Shown piece by piece: positions 35,422 through 43,528 of a stretch of DNA of 64,000 bases (position 1 is its first letter; each line of letters opens with the position of its first letter). Source of the stretch: CALDTK01 sp965215115 (GTDB taxonomy: Bacteria > Bacteroidota > Bacteroidia > Chitinophagales > Saprospiraceae); the NCBI GenBank assembly GCA_965215115.1, contig OZ244050.1:3224001-3288000 (forward strand), written 5' to 3'. The notes under the pieces were generated by a model. That model ran no database searches, was not told where the DNA came from, and was given only the letters and a program-made list of their open reading frames with translations. The position numbers were made by a program, and so were the translations under genes.

Positions 35422-36828
35422 ATGGGACTTTCTTGTACGAGGTTTCGGGGTTTGACTTTCGTCTTGCTGCTCAGCCTTTCGGCAAAACCCGTTTTGGCGC
35501 AGGCCGTGACCACCGCCGCACCCGCTACGCCCGCCGCCCCCGGTCCCACGCTCGCGCTCGTGGGCGGGACCCTGATCGACGGTTTTGGCGGAAGCCCGCT
35601 GCGCAACAGCGTCATCTTGATCAGCGGGGACCGCATCACGGCGATTGGGCAAGTCGGGCAGCTGGCGGTGCCCGAGGGCGTGCGGACGGTGAGTACGGAA
35701 GGGATGAGCGTGCTGCCGGGGCTGTGGGACATGCACGTGCACCTGATGATCAACGGGCACGCCGACTACGCGCACTGGGACACGGCCTACGTCGATCGCT
35801 TCGCCGACGTGATCATGCCGGCCTCGGCGCACCAGTTGCTGATGGCCGGGGTGACGAGCGCCCGCGACCTGGGCGGGCCGCTGGAGGCGAGCCTGAGCGT
35901 GCGCGACCGCATCAACGCCGGGACCCTGCCCGGGCCGACGATGTACATGTCGGGGCCCTTCCTGCAGCACCGGCCCTACCCCGGGACGGAGGCCTTCCGG
36001 TGGGGCATAGACGGCGTGGCCGACGCGCGGGCGAAGGTGCGGCAGCTGGCCGACGCGGGCGTGGACTGCATCAAGCTCATCGACCAGGACCAGATGACGA
36101 TGGAGGAGGTGCGCGCGGTCGTGGACGAGGCGCACAAACGCAAGTTGACGGTCGTGGCGCACGGGCACCGCCCGGAGGAGATCCGGCGGGCGCTACAGGC
36201 GGGCGCCGATTGCATCGAGCACACGGGTCTGGCGAGCGCGCCGGAGTACCCGGCCGACGTGATGGCGATGGTGCGGGAGCGCACGGCGCAGATGAACCTC
36301 GGTCCGCTGTACTGGACGCCGACGGTGGAGGGGCTGTACAACTACGAGGCGATGCGCGACAACCCGGAGTCGCTCGACAGTGATTGCTGGGAGTTGGACC
36401 TGCCGGCCGACGTGATCGCTGATATTCGCCAGTCGATCCAGCGCCCGGGGGAGCTACCGTACTTCCAGTTGACACCGATCCGGAGCCCGACGCTGGAGCG
36501 CAAGGTGAACCAGCTCAAGGACGCGGGCGTGGTGCTGCTGATCGGCACGGACTCCGGTATTCCGATGAAGTTCCACTGCCAGTCGACGTGGAACGAGTTC
36601 GACGTGTGGGTGAACCGGTTTGGGTTTGACGCGATGTACGCAATCCGCGCGGCGACGTACTGGCCGAGCAAGATCATGGGTGTGGACCGGGACTACGGCA
36701 CGGTGACGGTCGGGAAGAAGGCCGACATCGTGGCGGTGCGGGGGAATGTGCTGAAGAACATCGATTTATTACAGGACGTGGATCTGGTCGTGAAGCACGG
36801 GGCGGTGGTGGTGGAGGATGGGGATTGA
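35422..36828 (+). CDS. Secreted amidohydrolase family protein
   Basis: 468 residues with a signal peptide ending about SAKPVLAQA. A metal-dependent hydrolase of the imidazolonepropionase/prolidase-like branch: GGTLIDGFGG at the start, PGLWDMHVHL with HxH at about residue 105, KLTVVAHGHRPEEIRRAL, GADCIEHTGL, IGTDSGIP (catalytic Asp) and the closing GTVTVGKKADIVAVRGN. The carbamylated-Lys position is not obvious from sequence alone. It probably hydrolyses a peptide-like or cyclic amide substrate outside the cytoplasm; the substrate is unknown. The end of the signal peptide is encoded by a head-to-head pair of mini-hairpins. Confidence 0.85.
   Translation: MGLSCTRFRGLTFVLLLSLSAKPVLAQAVTTAAPATPAAPGPTLALVGGTLIDGFGGSPLRNSVILISGDRITAIGQVGQLAVPEGVRTVSTEGMSVLPGLWDMHVHLMINGHADYAHWDTAYVDRFADVIMPASAHQLLMAGVTSARDLGGPLEASLSVRDRINAGTLPGPTMYMSGPFLQHRPYPGTEAFRWGIDGVADARAKVRQLADAGVDCIKLIDQDQMTMEEVRAVVDEAHKRKLTVVAHGHRPEEIRRALQAGADCIEHTGLASAPEYPADVMAMVRERTAQMNLGPLYWTPTVEGLYNYEAMRDNPESLDSDCWELDLPADVIADIRQSIQRPGELPYFQLTPIRSPTLERKVNQLKDAGVVLLIGTDSGIPMKFHCQSTWNEFDVWVNRFGFDAMYAIRAATYWPSKIMGVDRDYGTVTVGKKADIVAVRGNVLKNIDLLQDVDLVVKHGAVVVEDGD
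35474..35505. repeat. Head-to-head pair of GTTTT-mini-hairpin elements in a signal-peptide coding region
   Basis: Form B on the minus strand (35474-35488, GCCTTTCGGCAAAAC) and a GCAG-loop copy on the plus strand (35491-35505, GTTTTGGCGCAGGCC) are separated by two bases. A third copy follows at 35582. The same two-base head-to-head arrangement occurs in panC at 20081. Confidence 0.65.
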
Positions 36829-36918
36829 GGGAAACTGGCTGCCCAAAGGTTTTAGCGAAAGCGGCACCGAACTCATCAGCAAAGAGGACCTACTTGCTCA
36901 TTCAAACCAGCCAGCACA

Positions 36919-37692
36919 ATGGACATCGAGACGATCCGCAGTAGACTGTCCGCGTTCGAGCGCGCGCACGACCTCCGCGTCCTCTTCGCCGTCGAAAGCG
37001 GGAGCCGCGCCTGGGGCTTCGCCTCGCCGGACAGTGACTTCGACGTGCGCGCGGTGTTCGTGCGGCCGCTCGACCGCTACCTCACCGTCGCGCAGCCTCC
37101 GGAAGACTACACCACCCTGGACGGCGACTTCGACCTCGGGGCCTGGGACCTGCGCAAGTTCCTGCGCCTGCTGCGCAAGTCCAACGCGACGCCCGCCGAG
37201 TGGCTCCAGTCCCCGATCCGCTACGCCGGCGAGGAGGACGCTTTCGCAAAACTCTTTTCGCTCGCCAAGGCCAACTTCCAGCCTCGGGCCACGCTCAACC
37301 ACTACCGCGGGCTGGCGCGCCAGAGCTGGGGCGCCTTCGACGCGGAGGGCCACGGCCCACTCAAGAAGTTCTTTTACGTCCTGCGCCCGCTGCTGGCGGC
37401 CCGCTGGATCGCCGAGGGCCGGACGGTCCCGCCGATGGCCTTCGAACCCTTGCGCGTCATGCTCGTCGACGCGGACGTGTCGCAGGCGGTGGACGAGTTG
37501 GTTTTGCGGAAACGCGAAGTCGCCGAGGGCCACGTCGAACGGATTCCCGCGCTGCTGCGCGAGTACGTCTCGGAGACCTTCGCCTACCTGGACAACGCGG
37601 ACGTGCCTAAAGTGACTCAGCCCTCGCCCGTAACCTTGGATGACTATTTTCGTAATGTCTTGCAAAACCCGCCTCACGCGCGCCCGTCATGA
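36919..37692 (+). CDS. RlaP-like nucleotidyltransferase, copy 1
   Basis: 257 residues. Opens with a polymerase-beta-type nucleotidyltransferase core: FAVESGSRAWGFASPDSDFD (GS...SDxD, metal-binding acids) and VRAVFVRPLDRYL. It then has the family block DLRKFLRLLRKSNATPAEWL and KKFFYVLRPLLAARWI. These features mark the PF10127 family, in which RlaP proteins are often associated with RNA ligases; the nucleotide added and the target are unknown. Its TGA overlaps the ATG of a second, more divergent member (ATGA), so the two are translated together. Mini-hairpin copies at 37240 and 37501. Confidence 0.8.
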   Translation: MDIETIRSRLSAFERAHDLRVLFAVESGSRAWGFASPDSDFDVRAVFVRPLDRYLTVAQPPEDYTTLDGDFDLGAWDLRKFLRLLRKSNATPAEWLQSPIRYAGEEDAFAKLFSLAKANFQPRATLNHYRGLARQSWGAFDAEGHGPLKKFFYVLRPLLAARWIAEGRTVPPMAFEPLRVMLVDADVSQAVDELVLRKREVAEGHVERIPALLREYVSETFAYLDNADVPKVTQPSPVTLDDYFRNVLQNPPHARPS

Positions 37693-38765
37693 CTCTCGCC
37701 GAACTCCGCGACGGCGGCACGGTCCTGCTCGACTGCGTGTCCGGCAGCCACGCCTACGACCTGGCGACCGCAAGCTCGGACGAGGACCGGCGGGGCGTGT
37801 ATTGCGTGCCGCAAAAAGCGCTCTACGGTTTGCGCTACGACGCGCAAATCAGTGATGAGCGCAATGACGAGGTCTACTACGAGCTCGGGCGCTTCGTCGA
37901 ATTAGCCGCCAAGAACAACCCCAACATCCTCGAACTCCTGGCCACGCCCGCGCGGCACGTCCTCGTGCGCCACGAGGTGATGGACCTGTTCCCGCCCGAG
38001 TTCTTCCTCTCGCGGCTCTGCGCCCAGACCTTCGGCCGCTACGCGATGTCGCAGATCGACAAGGCGCGCGGGCTCAACAAGAAGGTGGTCCGCCCGGAGC
38101 CCAAGGCACGCAAGACGGTGTTGGACTTTTGTTTCGTCCTGAGCGGCGCCGGGAGTGTGCCGCTGCGCGACTGGCTGGCGGCACGTGGGGTGGACCAGGC
38201 CCAGTGCGGCCTGGCCAAGGTGCCGAACGCTAAGGACGTGTACGCGCTGTTCGTCGACCGTGATAGGGGCCTCGGCTATGCCGGCATCATGGGCCCAAAA
38301 GACGCCAACGCGGTGCGCCTCACCAGCATCCCGAAAGGCGAGGCGGTGGCGGCGCACGTCGTCTACCACGCCGATGGCTACTCGCAGCACTGCCGGGCGC
38401 ACCGGGAGTACTGGGCCTGGGTCGAGCGGCGCAACGACGTGCGCTACGCGTCGACCCTCGCGCACGGCGGCGGCTACGACGCCAAAAACCTGATGCACAC
38501 CTTCCGCCTGCTGGACATGGCGCTCGAGATCCTGCGCGACGGGGAGCTCAACGTCGAGCGCCCGAACCGCGAGGAGTTGCTGGCGATCAAGCGCGGTGAG
38601 TTCGGGTATGAGGAGCTACTGGCGCGGGCGCGGAGCAAGCTGGCCGAGGTAGAGGCGGCGGCGGCGCGCTCGCGTCTGCCGGAGGTGCCGAACGTGGCGG
38701 AGATCGAGCGGCGGCTGGTGACGGTGCGGGAGCGGGTGTATGAAGAGGTGGGCTGCAAGGACTAG
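37689..38765 (+). CDS. RlaP-like nucleotidyltransferase, copy 2
   Basis: 358 residues, coupled to the preceding gene. The core reads LLDCVSGSHAYDLATASSDEDRRGVY, keeping GS and the D/E-D metal ligands, then NNPNILELLATP. The middle has FGRYAMSQIDKARGLNKK and the tail is a charged helical region. The protein belongs to the same PF10127 nucleotidyltransferase family but is longer. Two different members in one operon suggest a heteromeric enzyme or two steps of one RNA-modifying path. An RNA ligase is encoded 7.4 kb downstream, not adjacent. Confidence 0.78.
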   Translation: MTLAELRDGGTVLLDCVSGSHAYDLATASSDEDRRGVYCVPQKALYGLRYDAQISDERNDEVYYELGRFVELAAKNNPNILELLATPARHVLVRHEVMDLFPPEFFLSRLCAQTFGRYAMSQIDKARGLNKKVVRPEPKARKTVLDFCFVLSGAGSVPLRDWLAARGVDQAQCGLAKVPNAKDVYALFVDRDRGLGYAGIMGPKDANAVRLTSIPKGEAVAAHVVYHADGYSQHCRAHREYWAWVERRNDVRYASTLAHGGGYDAKNLMHTFRLLDMALEILRDGELNVERPNREELLAIKRGEFGYEELLARARSKLAEVEAAAARSRLPEVPNVAEIERRLVTVRERVYEEVGCKD

Positions 38766-38819
38766 ACCCGTCCGGTAGTCGCCTTCTGATTCCCTGAACT
38801 ATCTTAGATGAGAGTTGCC

Positions 38820-39119
38820 TTAGATTCTATTCACCCAATACCATGGCTCCCTGCTGTGGTGAGCTATCGCGTAGACTGCGGCTAACTCATCATCGTAACG
38901 GTAGACGATAGCGTAAGGGAAAGAGTTCAGCGGGCAAGTTCGGTAACGATTGTCCTCGTCGAACACGGCGCCAATGTCCGGGTGGGTTTCGATCAGAACG
39001 ATAACTCGTTCGACCTCTTTGGCAAACCGAACGCCTACCCCGCTTGCTTGCTTTTCGTAGTACTCGGCTGTCCTCTGAAGCTCCCGCCTAGCCAGGCGAT
39101 GTATCTCTAAAAGCCTCAC
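38820..39119 (-). CDS. Type II toxin, RelE/ParE superfamily
   Basis: 99 residues with the ParE/RelE layout: LARRELQRTAEYYEKQASG, then FAKEVERVIVLIETHP, and the sheet with CPLNSFPYAIVYRYDDE and VYAIAHHSREPWYW. It starts inside the stop of the antitoxin gene (ATGA overlap), the usual antitoxin-first order. Whether it is an mRNA endonuclease or acts on gyrase cannot be told from sequence. Confidence 0.85.
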   Translation of the reverse strand: MRLLEIHRLARRELQRTAEYYEKQASGVGVRFAKEVERVIVLIETHPDIGAVFDEDNRYRTCPLNSFPYAIVYRYDDELAAVYAIAHHSREPWYWVNRI

Positions 39120-39340
39120 TGCAGCGACCGCCTCACCTCAGCGATAGCATCCCGGGCAGTGCCCATGCGTAAACCGCTGGCAACCCTCTCAGCGTCCCGG
39201 CGGCGAACTTCCTCGAGCCACGCCTCCTCAAAATTCACATTGTCGGCCCCGTCGAGGCTCTCCAATAGTTGGTGGGCGAGCTTGGCGCGGCTGGGGGCTG
39301 GGAGCGCGAGCGCCTTGTCCTGAATATCTTGCTCAGTCAT
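39116..39340 (-). CDS. Antitoxin, addiction module component (TIGR02574-like)
   Basis: 74 residues with the family start MTEQDIQDKALALPAPSRAK, LAHQLLESLD and the acidic WLEEVRRRDAERV segment. Members of this small-antitoxin family are usually found just before a RelE/ParE toxin, as here. It is expected to bind the toxin with its C-terminal helix. A promoter was not identified with confidence. Confidence 0.85.
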   Translation of the reverse strand: MTEQDIQDKALALPAPSRAKLAHQLLESLDGADNVNFEEAWLEEVRRRDAERVASGLRMGTARDAIAEVRRSLQ

Positions 39341-39396
39341 CGCGGTCGGGTTTGTGTAGTCAAATGTACGTCAAGCCAAGGTACACCACCCCGCCC

Positions 39397-42306
39397 TCAC
39401 GCCAACTTCCCCCCCAAATACCTCCCCGTCCAACTCTCCTCGACGCTAGTCAAGCCCTCCGGCGCCCCCTGGTACAGCAGCTTGCCGCCCCGCCTCCCCG
39501 CGTCCGGCCCCAAATCAATTAAATAGTCCGCCGCCGCCATCATGTCCAAGTTGTGCTCAACGACGAGCACCGTGTGACCTTGCTCCACCAGCGCATTCAG
39601 GGCCTTGAGCAACTTGCGCACGTCGTGGAAGTGCAGGCCCGTGGTCGGCTCGTCGAAGATGAAGAAGACCTTTTGCGCCGTCGACTCCGTCCCGAGGTAG
39701 AAGGCCAGCTTCACGCGCTGCGCCTCCCCGCCCGATAGCGTCGACGAACTCTGCCCGAGGGTCACGTACCCGAGGCCTACGTCTTCGAGGGGTTGCAGCT
39801 TCCGCAAAACGCTGCGCTGGTCGGCGAAGAAGGCCAGTGCCTCCGAGACGGTCATGTTGAGCACATCGTCGATACTCTTGTCGCGGTACGTCACCTCCAA
39901 GACCTCCTTCTTGAAGCGCTTCCCGCCGCAGGTCTCGCACTCGAGCCGGACGTCGGCCAGGAACTGCATCTCGATGATCTGCTCGCCCTCGCCCTTGCAG
40001 GTGTCGCACCGGCCGCCGTCGACGTTGAAGGAGAAGTGCCGCGGCTGGAACCCCCGCACGCGCGACAGCGGTTGCTCGGCCATCAGGTTGCGGATGTCGT
40101 CGTAGGCTTTTACGTAAGTGACGGGGTTGGAGCGGCTCGACTTCCCGATTGGGTTTTGGTTGACCAGGTCCACCTGCGTGATCTGTCGTACGTCCCCGCT
40201 CAACTCACGCCACGAGCCCACCGGACCGGTGTGCGCCTCGCCGAGCTGCGCCTTGAGCGCCGGGTACAGGATCGACTTCACGAGCGTCGTCTTGCCCGAA
40301 CCCGAGACGCCCGTCACCACCGTCATCGCCTCGAGCGGGATGCGCACGTCGACGTTGACGACGTTGTGCATCGTCGCGCCCGTGAGCTGGAGCCACTTGC
40401 GCGGCTGGCGCCGGAACTCCGGTAGCGGCACCCGCATCTCGCCGGTCATGTACTTCGTAGTGAGACTCTCCGGGGCGGCCAGGTGGATGTCCTTGTAGTT
40501 GCCCGCGAAGACGACCTCCCCGCCGTGCACGCCGGCCTCCGGACCGATGTCGACCAGGTAGTCCGCCGCCGCGATGATGTCCTCCTCGTGCTCGACGACC
40601 ACCACGGTGTTGCCGAGGTCGCGCAGCCGCCTGAGCACTTTCACGAGGCGATTCGTATCGCGCGGGTGCAACCCAATCGAAGGCTCGTCGAGGATGTACA
40701 TTGAACTCGTTAAGTTGGAGCCGAGCATCCGCGTGAGGTTGATGCGCTGGGTCTCGCCGCCGGAGAGGGTCGAGGAGACGCGGTTGAGCGTGAGGTAGCT
40801 CAGCCCGACGGCTAGCATGAACTGAATGCGCGAGTTGATCTCTAGCAGCAAGCGCCGCGCGACCTGCTGGTCCTGCTCCTCGAAGGTGAGCCCTGCGAAC
40901 CAGTCGCGCAGCTCGTCGATCGGCAGGTCGACCAGGTCCATAATCCCGCGCTCGGCGATCCGCACGTAGCTCGCCTCGGTGCGGAGGCGCCCGCCGTCGC
41001 AGTTGGGGCAGGTGCTCTTGCCGCGGTAGCGCGCCAGCAGCACGCGGTTCTGGATCTTGTAGGTCTTCGCCTCCAGGGCGTCGAAGTACTGCGTGATGCC
41101 CTCGAAGTCGCGCGTGCCTTTCCAAATCGTGCGCCGCGCCTCACGACTCAGCTCCCCGTAGGGCTGGTGCACGTTGATGCCGTGCTTCTCGGCGTGGCGC
41201 ACGAGCTTGGTCTTGAACGGCGTCCCGCCCTCGGTCTTCCACGGCGCGATGGCGTCCTCGTAGATCGAGAGGCTCTGGTTCGGTATGACTTTGGTCTCGT
41301 CGATCCCCATCACGCGACCGAAGCCTTCACAGCGCGGGCAGGCCCCGAAGGGGTTGTTGAAGTTGAACAGCTGCGGCGAGGGCTCGAGGAACTCCATGCC
41401 GTCGAGCTCGTAGCGGGTGTTGAAGTGTGCCTCGTCGTGACCTTCCGGCGCTACGATCGCCTCGCCTTCACTTTCGTAAAACGCCGTCTGCACGGAGTCC
41501 GCGATGCGCTTGGCGTTCTCCTCGTCGTCGGGTTTGGTGACGAAGCGGTCGATGAGGATCTGGATCTTCTCCTCCTTTAACGTGTCGAGCTTGCGGTCGA
41601 GGCGCGGGTCGGTCTTGGCGGCGAGCAGCTCCTCGATGTACACCGTTTCGCCGTCGAGGATGAGGCGCGTGAAGCCTTTCTTTTGCAGGAGGTCGAGCTC
41701 GGTGGCCAGCGTACGGTCGCCGTACTTGGTCGGCAGCAGGGTGTAGAGCTGGACGCGCGTGTTTTGCGGAAGCGTACTTAAAAAATCGAGCACATCGGAA
41801 ACCTGGTGGCGCTTGACCACGTTGCCGCTGATCGGCGAGTAGGTCTTGCCGACGCGGGCGAACAGCAGCCGCAGGAAGTCGTAGATCTCGGTGAGGGTGC
41901 CGACCGTCGAGCGCGCGTTAGACGTGGCGACTTTCTGCTCGATCGCGATCGCGGGGCAGATGCCGTGGATGTAGTCGACGTCGGGCTTCTTCATGCGCCC
42001 GAGGAACTGCCGCGCGTACGAGCTCAGGCTCTCGACGTAGCGGCGCTGGCCCTCGGCGTAGAGGGTGTCCATCGTGATCGAGGACTTGCCCGAGCCCGAG
42101 ACCCCCGTCACGACGATGAGCTTGTTCTTGGGCAGGCGTAGGTTGACGCTCTTGAGGTTGTTGGAGCGCGCGCCGTGGATGTGGATCTCGTGGCGGGAGG
42201 TGCCGGAGGTGCGGGGTGCCTCTGTGCCTAGGTGCTGGGTCGCGCCGTTTGACTGGCTCGCGCCGTTTGGAGAGGTCGGGAGGGCGGGGGTTTTGGCGGA
42301 AGCCAT
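39397..42306 (-). CDS. uvrA: Excinuclease ABC subunit UvrA
   Basis: 969 residues. Damage-recognition ATPase of nucleotide excision repair. First Walker A VVTGVSGSGKSS, zinc-finger cysteines in CPRCEGFG and CPNCDGG, first signature LSGGETQRINL, second Walker A VVTGVSGSGKTTLVK, the C-terminal zinc finger (CDTCKGEGEQ, CETCGGKRF), second signature LSGGEAQRVKLA and Walker B FIFDEPTTGLHF. The N-terminus carries about 40 extra residues before EIHIHGARSNNLKSV, partly encoded by a mini-hairpin (42290) and a CACCGAGG-like minisatellite, so the real start may be further in. Other copies at 39798, 41470 and 41761. Confidence 0.97.
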   Translation of the reverse strand: MASAKTPALPTSPNGASQSNGATQHLGTEAPRTSGTSRHEIHIHGARSNNLKSVNLRLPKNKLIVVTGVSGSGKSSITMDTLYAEGQRRYVESLSSYARQFLGRMKKPDVDYIHGICPAIAIEQKVATSNARSTVGTLTEIYDFLRLLFARVGKTYSPISGNVVKRHQVSDVLDFLSTLPQNTRVQLYTLLPTKYGDRTLATELDLLQKKGFTRLILDGETVYIEELLAAKTDPRLDRKLDTLKEEKIQILIDRFVTKPDDEENAKRIADSVQTAFYESEGEAIVAPEGHDEAHFNTRYELDGMEFLEPSPQLFNFNNPFGACPRCEGFGRVMGIDETKVIPNQSLSIYEDAIAPWKTEGGTPFKTKLVRHAEKHGINVHQPYGELSREARRTIWKGTRDFEGITQYFDALEAKTYKIQNRVLLARYRGKSTCPNCDGGRLRTEASYVRIAERGIMDLVDLPIDELRDWFAGLTFEEQDQQVARRLLLEINSRIQFMLAVGLSYLTLNRVSSTLSGGETQRINLTRMLGSNLTSSMYILDEPSIGLHPRDTNRLVKVLRRLRDLGNTVVVVEHEEDIIAAADYLVDIGPEAGVHGGEVVFAGNYKDIHLAAPESLTTKYMTGEMRVPLPEFRRQPRKWLQLTGATMHNVVNVDVRIPLEAMTVVTGVSGSGKTTLVKSILYPALKAQLGEAHTGPVGSWRELSGDVRQITQVDLVNQNPIGKSSRSNPVTYVKAYDDIRNLMAEQPLSRVRGFQPRHFSFNVDGGRCDTCKGEGEQIIEMQFLADVRLECETCGGKRFKKEVLEVTYRDKSIDDVLNMTVSEALAFFADQRSVLRKLQPLEDVGLGYVTLGQSSSTLSGGEAQRVKLAFYLGTESTAQKVFFIFDEPTTGLHFHDVRKLLKALNALVEQGHTVLVVEHNLDMMAAADYLIDLGPDAGRRGGKLLYQGAPEGLTSVEESWTGRYLGGKLA

Positions 42307-42862
42307 AGTGTCGGAGGAGGTGCTTGGTGCGGGGTGCGGGGTGCGGCGGGAGCAATGCTGGCGGTCTCAAGACCAAACGCGCGGTCGGGCAAAGGTTCGG
42401 CTGGACGACGATGCCGCGGTGGGTTTTGGCGAAAGCCGCGAAAGGGCGGCGAAGGTCGCGAACAGCTTTCGCTAAAACAAACTGTTGGATTACAGAGCGA
42501 ATTCGTAGCTTCGCATCGCTATCCACACCGCGGCGGCACGATGTGGACAATAACCCCAAACCCCCACCCCCGGCAATAATGTACCGCAGCTTGCAGACGG
42601 GGCAACATTTTTGCACAGGGCTTTGGCGATGGCAGGGCGTTTGCCCTACTTTGCCTTACGAACGCCTTAGGGAAAGCGCCGCAAAAGGGTTACCGGACCG
42701 TTAAACCCGGCCCCCGGGCTACCGCCGGGCAACGCAGGCCCCTATATTTGTCGTACCAACACCGAGCCCCTTAACACAAACTGCACCGCATCGTACTGAG
42801 CTTCTACACTAATCCCACCCCAAAATCATCTGGCTGCCCCGGCGGCCGCAACGGACTTAGTC
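42307..42862. promoter_or_regulatory. 556-base divergent intergenic region (uvrA / sigma factor) with promoter box and paired mini-hairpins
   Basis: No gene seen. GTTTT-mini-hairpins lie head-out at 42423-42436 (plus) and 42465-42478 (minus), able to pair across 28 bases. A GTGCGGG triplet repeat is at about 42325-42345. TATATTTG at 42743-42750 is a perfect -7 box and probably starts the sigma-factor transcript with a leader of about 110 bases; no convincing -33 box is visible. Confidence 0.5.
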
Positions 42863-43444
42863 ATGGAAACTCGAGAAATGAACGATCAGCAGCTCATCGT
42901 CAACTACCTAGACGGTGACGACTACGCCTTCGAGGTGCTGCTCAACCGCCACCGCGACAAAATCTACACCTCCATCTACCTGTTCGTCAAGGACCACTCC
43001 CAGGCCGACGACATCTTCCAGGAGGTCTTCATCAAGATCGTCGACACGCTGCGCCGCGGGAAGTACAACCATGAGGGCAAGTTCCTCCAGTGGGCCATGC
43101 GCATCAGCTACAACCTGTGCGTCGACCACTTCCGCCGCAACAAGCGCCGCCCGATCGTCAACACGAAGGAGGACTTCGACATCTTCGACGTGCTCAAGAG
43201 CCACGACGACAACGCCGAGGACCTGCTGATGCGCTCGCAGACCCACGCCAAGGTGCGTGAGCTCGTAGACGCCCTCCCGGACGAGCAGCGCGAGGTCGTG
43301 ATCCTGCGCCACTACGCCGACCTGAGCTTCAAGGAGATCGCCGCGCTGACGCGCGTGAGCATCAACACGGCCCTCGGGCGCATGCGCTACGCCCTGATCA
43401 ACATCCGCAAGATGGTGGCGCAGCAGGAGGTGGTGTTGCAGTAA
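42863..43444 (+). CDS. ECF RNA polymerase sigma factor (RpoE-like)
   Basis: 193 residues. Region 2 includes FEVLLNRHRDKIYTSIYLFV, DHSQADDIFQEVFIKIVDTL and FLQWAMRISYNLCVDHFRR. Region 4 includes LPDEQREVVILRHYADLSFK, EIAALTRVSINTALGRMRYA. There is no anti-sigma gene directly downstream; the next gene, an M3 peptidase, is preceded by a terminator-like hairpin. It may therefore be a constitutive or growth-phase sigma factor, as for orphan RpoE-like factors in related bacteria. Confidence 0.92.
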   Translation: METREMNDQQLIVNYLDGDDYAFEVLLNRHRDKIYTSIYLFVKDHSQADDIFQEVFIKIVDTLRRGKYNHEGKFLQWAMRISYNLCVDHFRRNKRRPIVNTKEDFDIFDVLKSHDDNAEDLLMRSQTHAKVRELVDALPDEQREVVILRHYADLSFKEIAALTRVSINTALGRMRYALINIRKMVAQQEVVLQ

Positions 43445-43476
43445 GCAGGCCTTCTCATAACATGACTCTCTCCGCG

Positions 43477-43511
43477 AGCCCCTGCGTCAACCAAACGTTG
43501 CCGCAGGGGCT
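43477..43511 (+). terminator. Terminator of the ECF sigma factor gene
   Basis: AGCCCCTGCG (43477-43486) pairs perfectly with CGCAGGGGCT (43502-43511), followed by TTCCTT. It lies 30 bases after the stop and ends only 18 bases before the next start. Confidence 0.65.
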
Positions 43512-43528
43512 TCCTTACGTATACCCTT

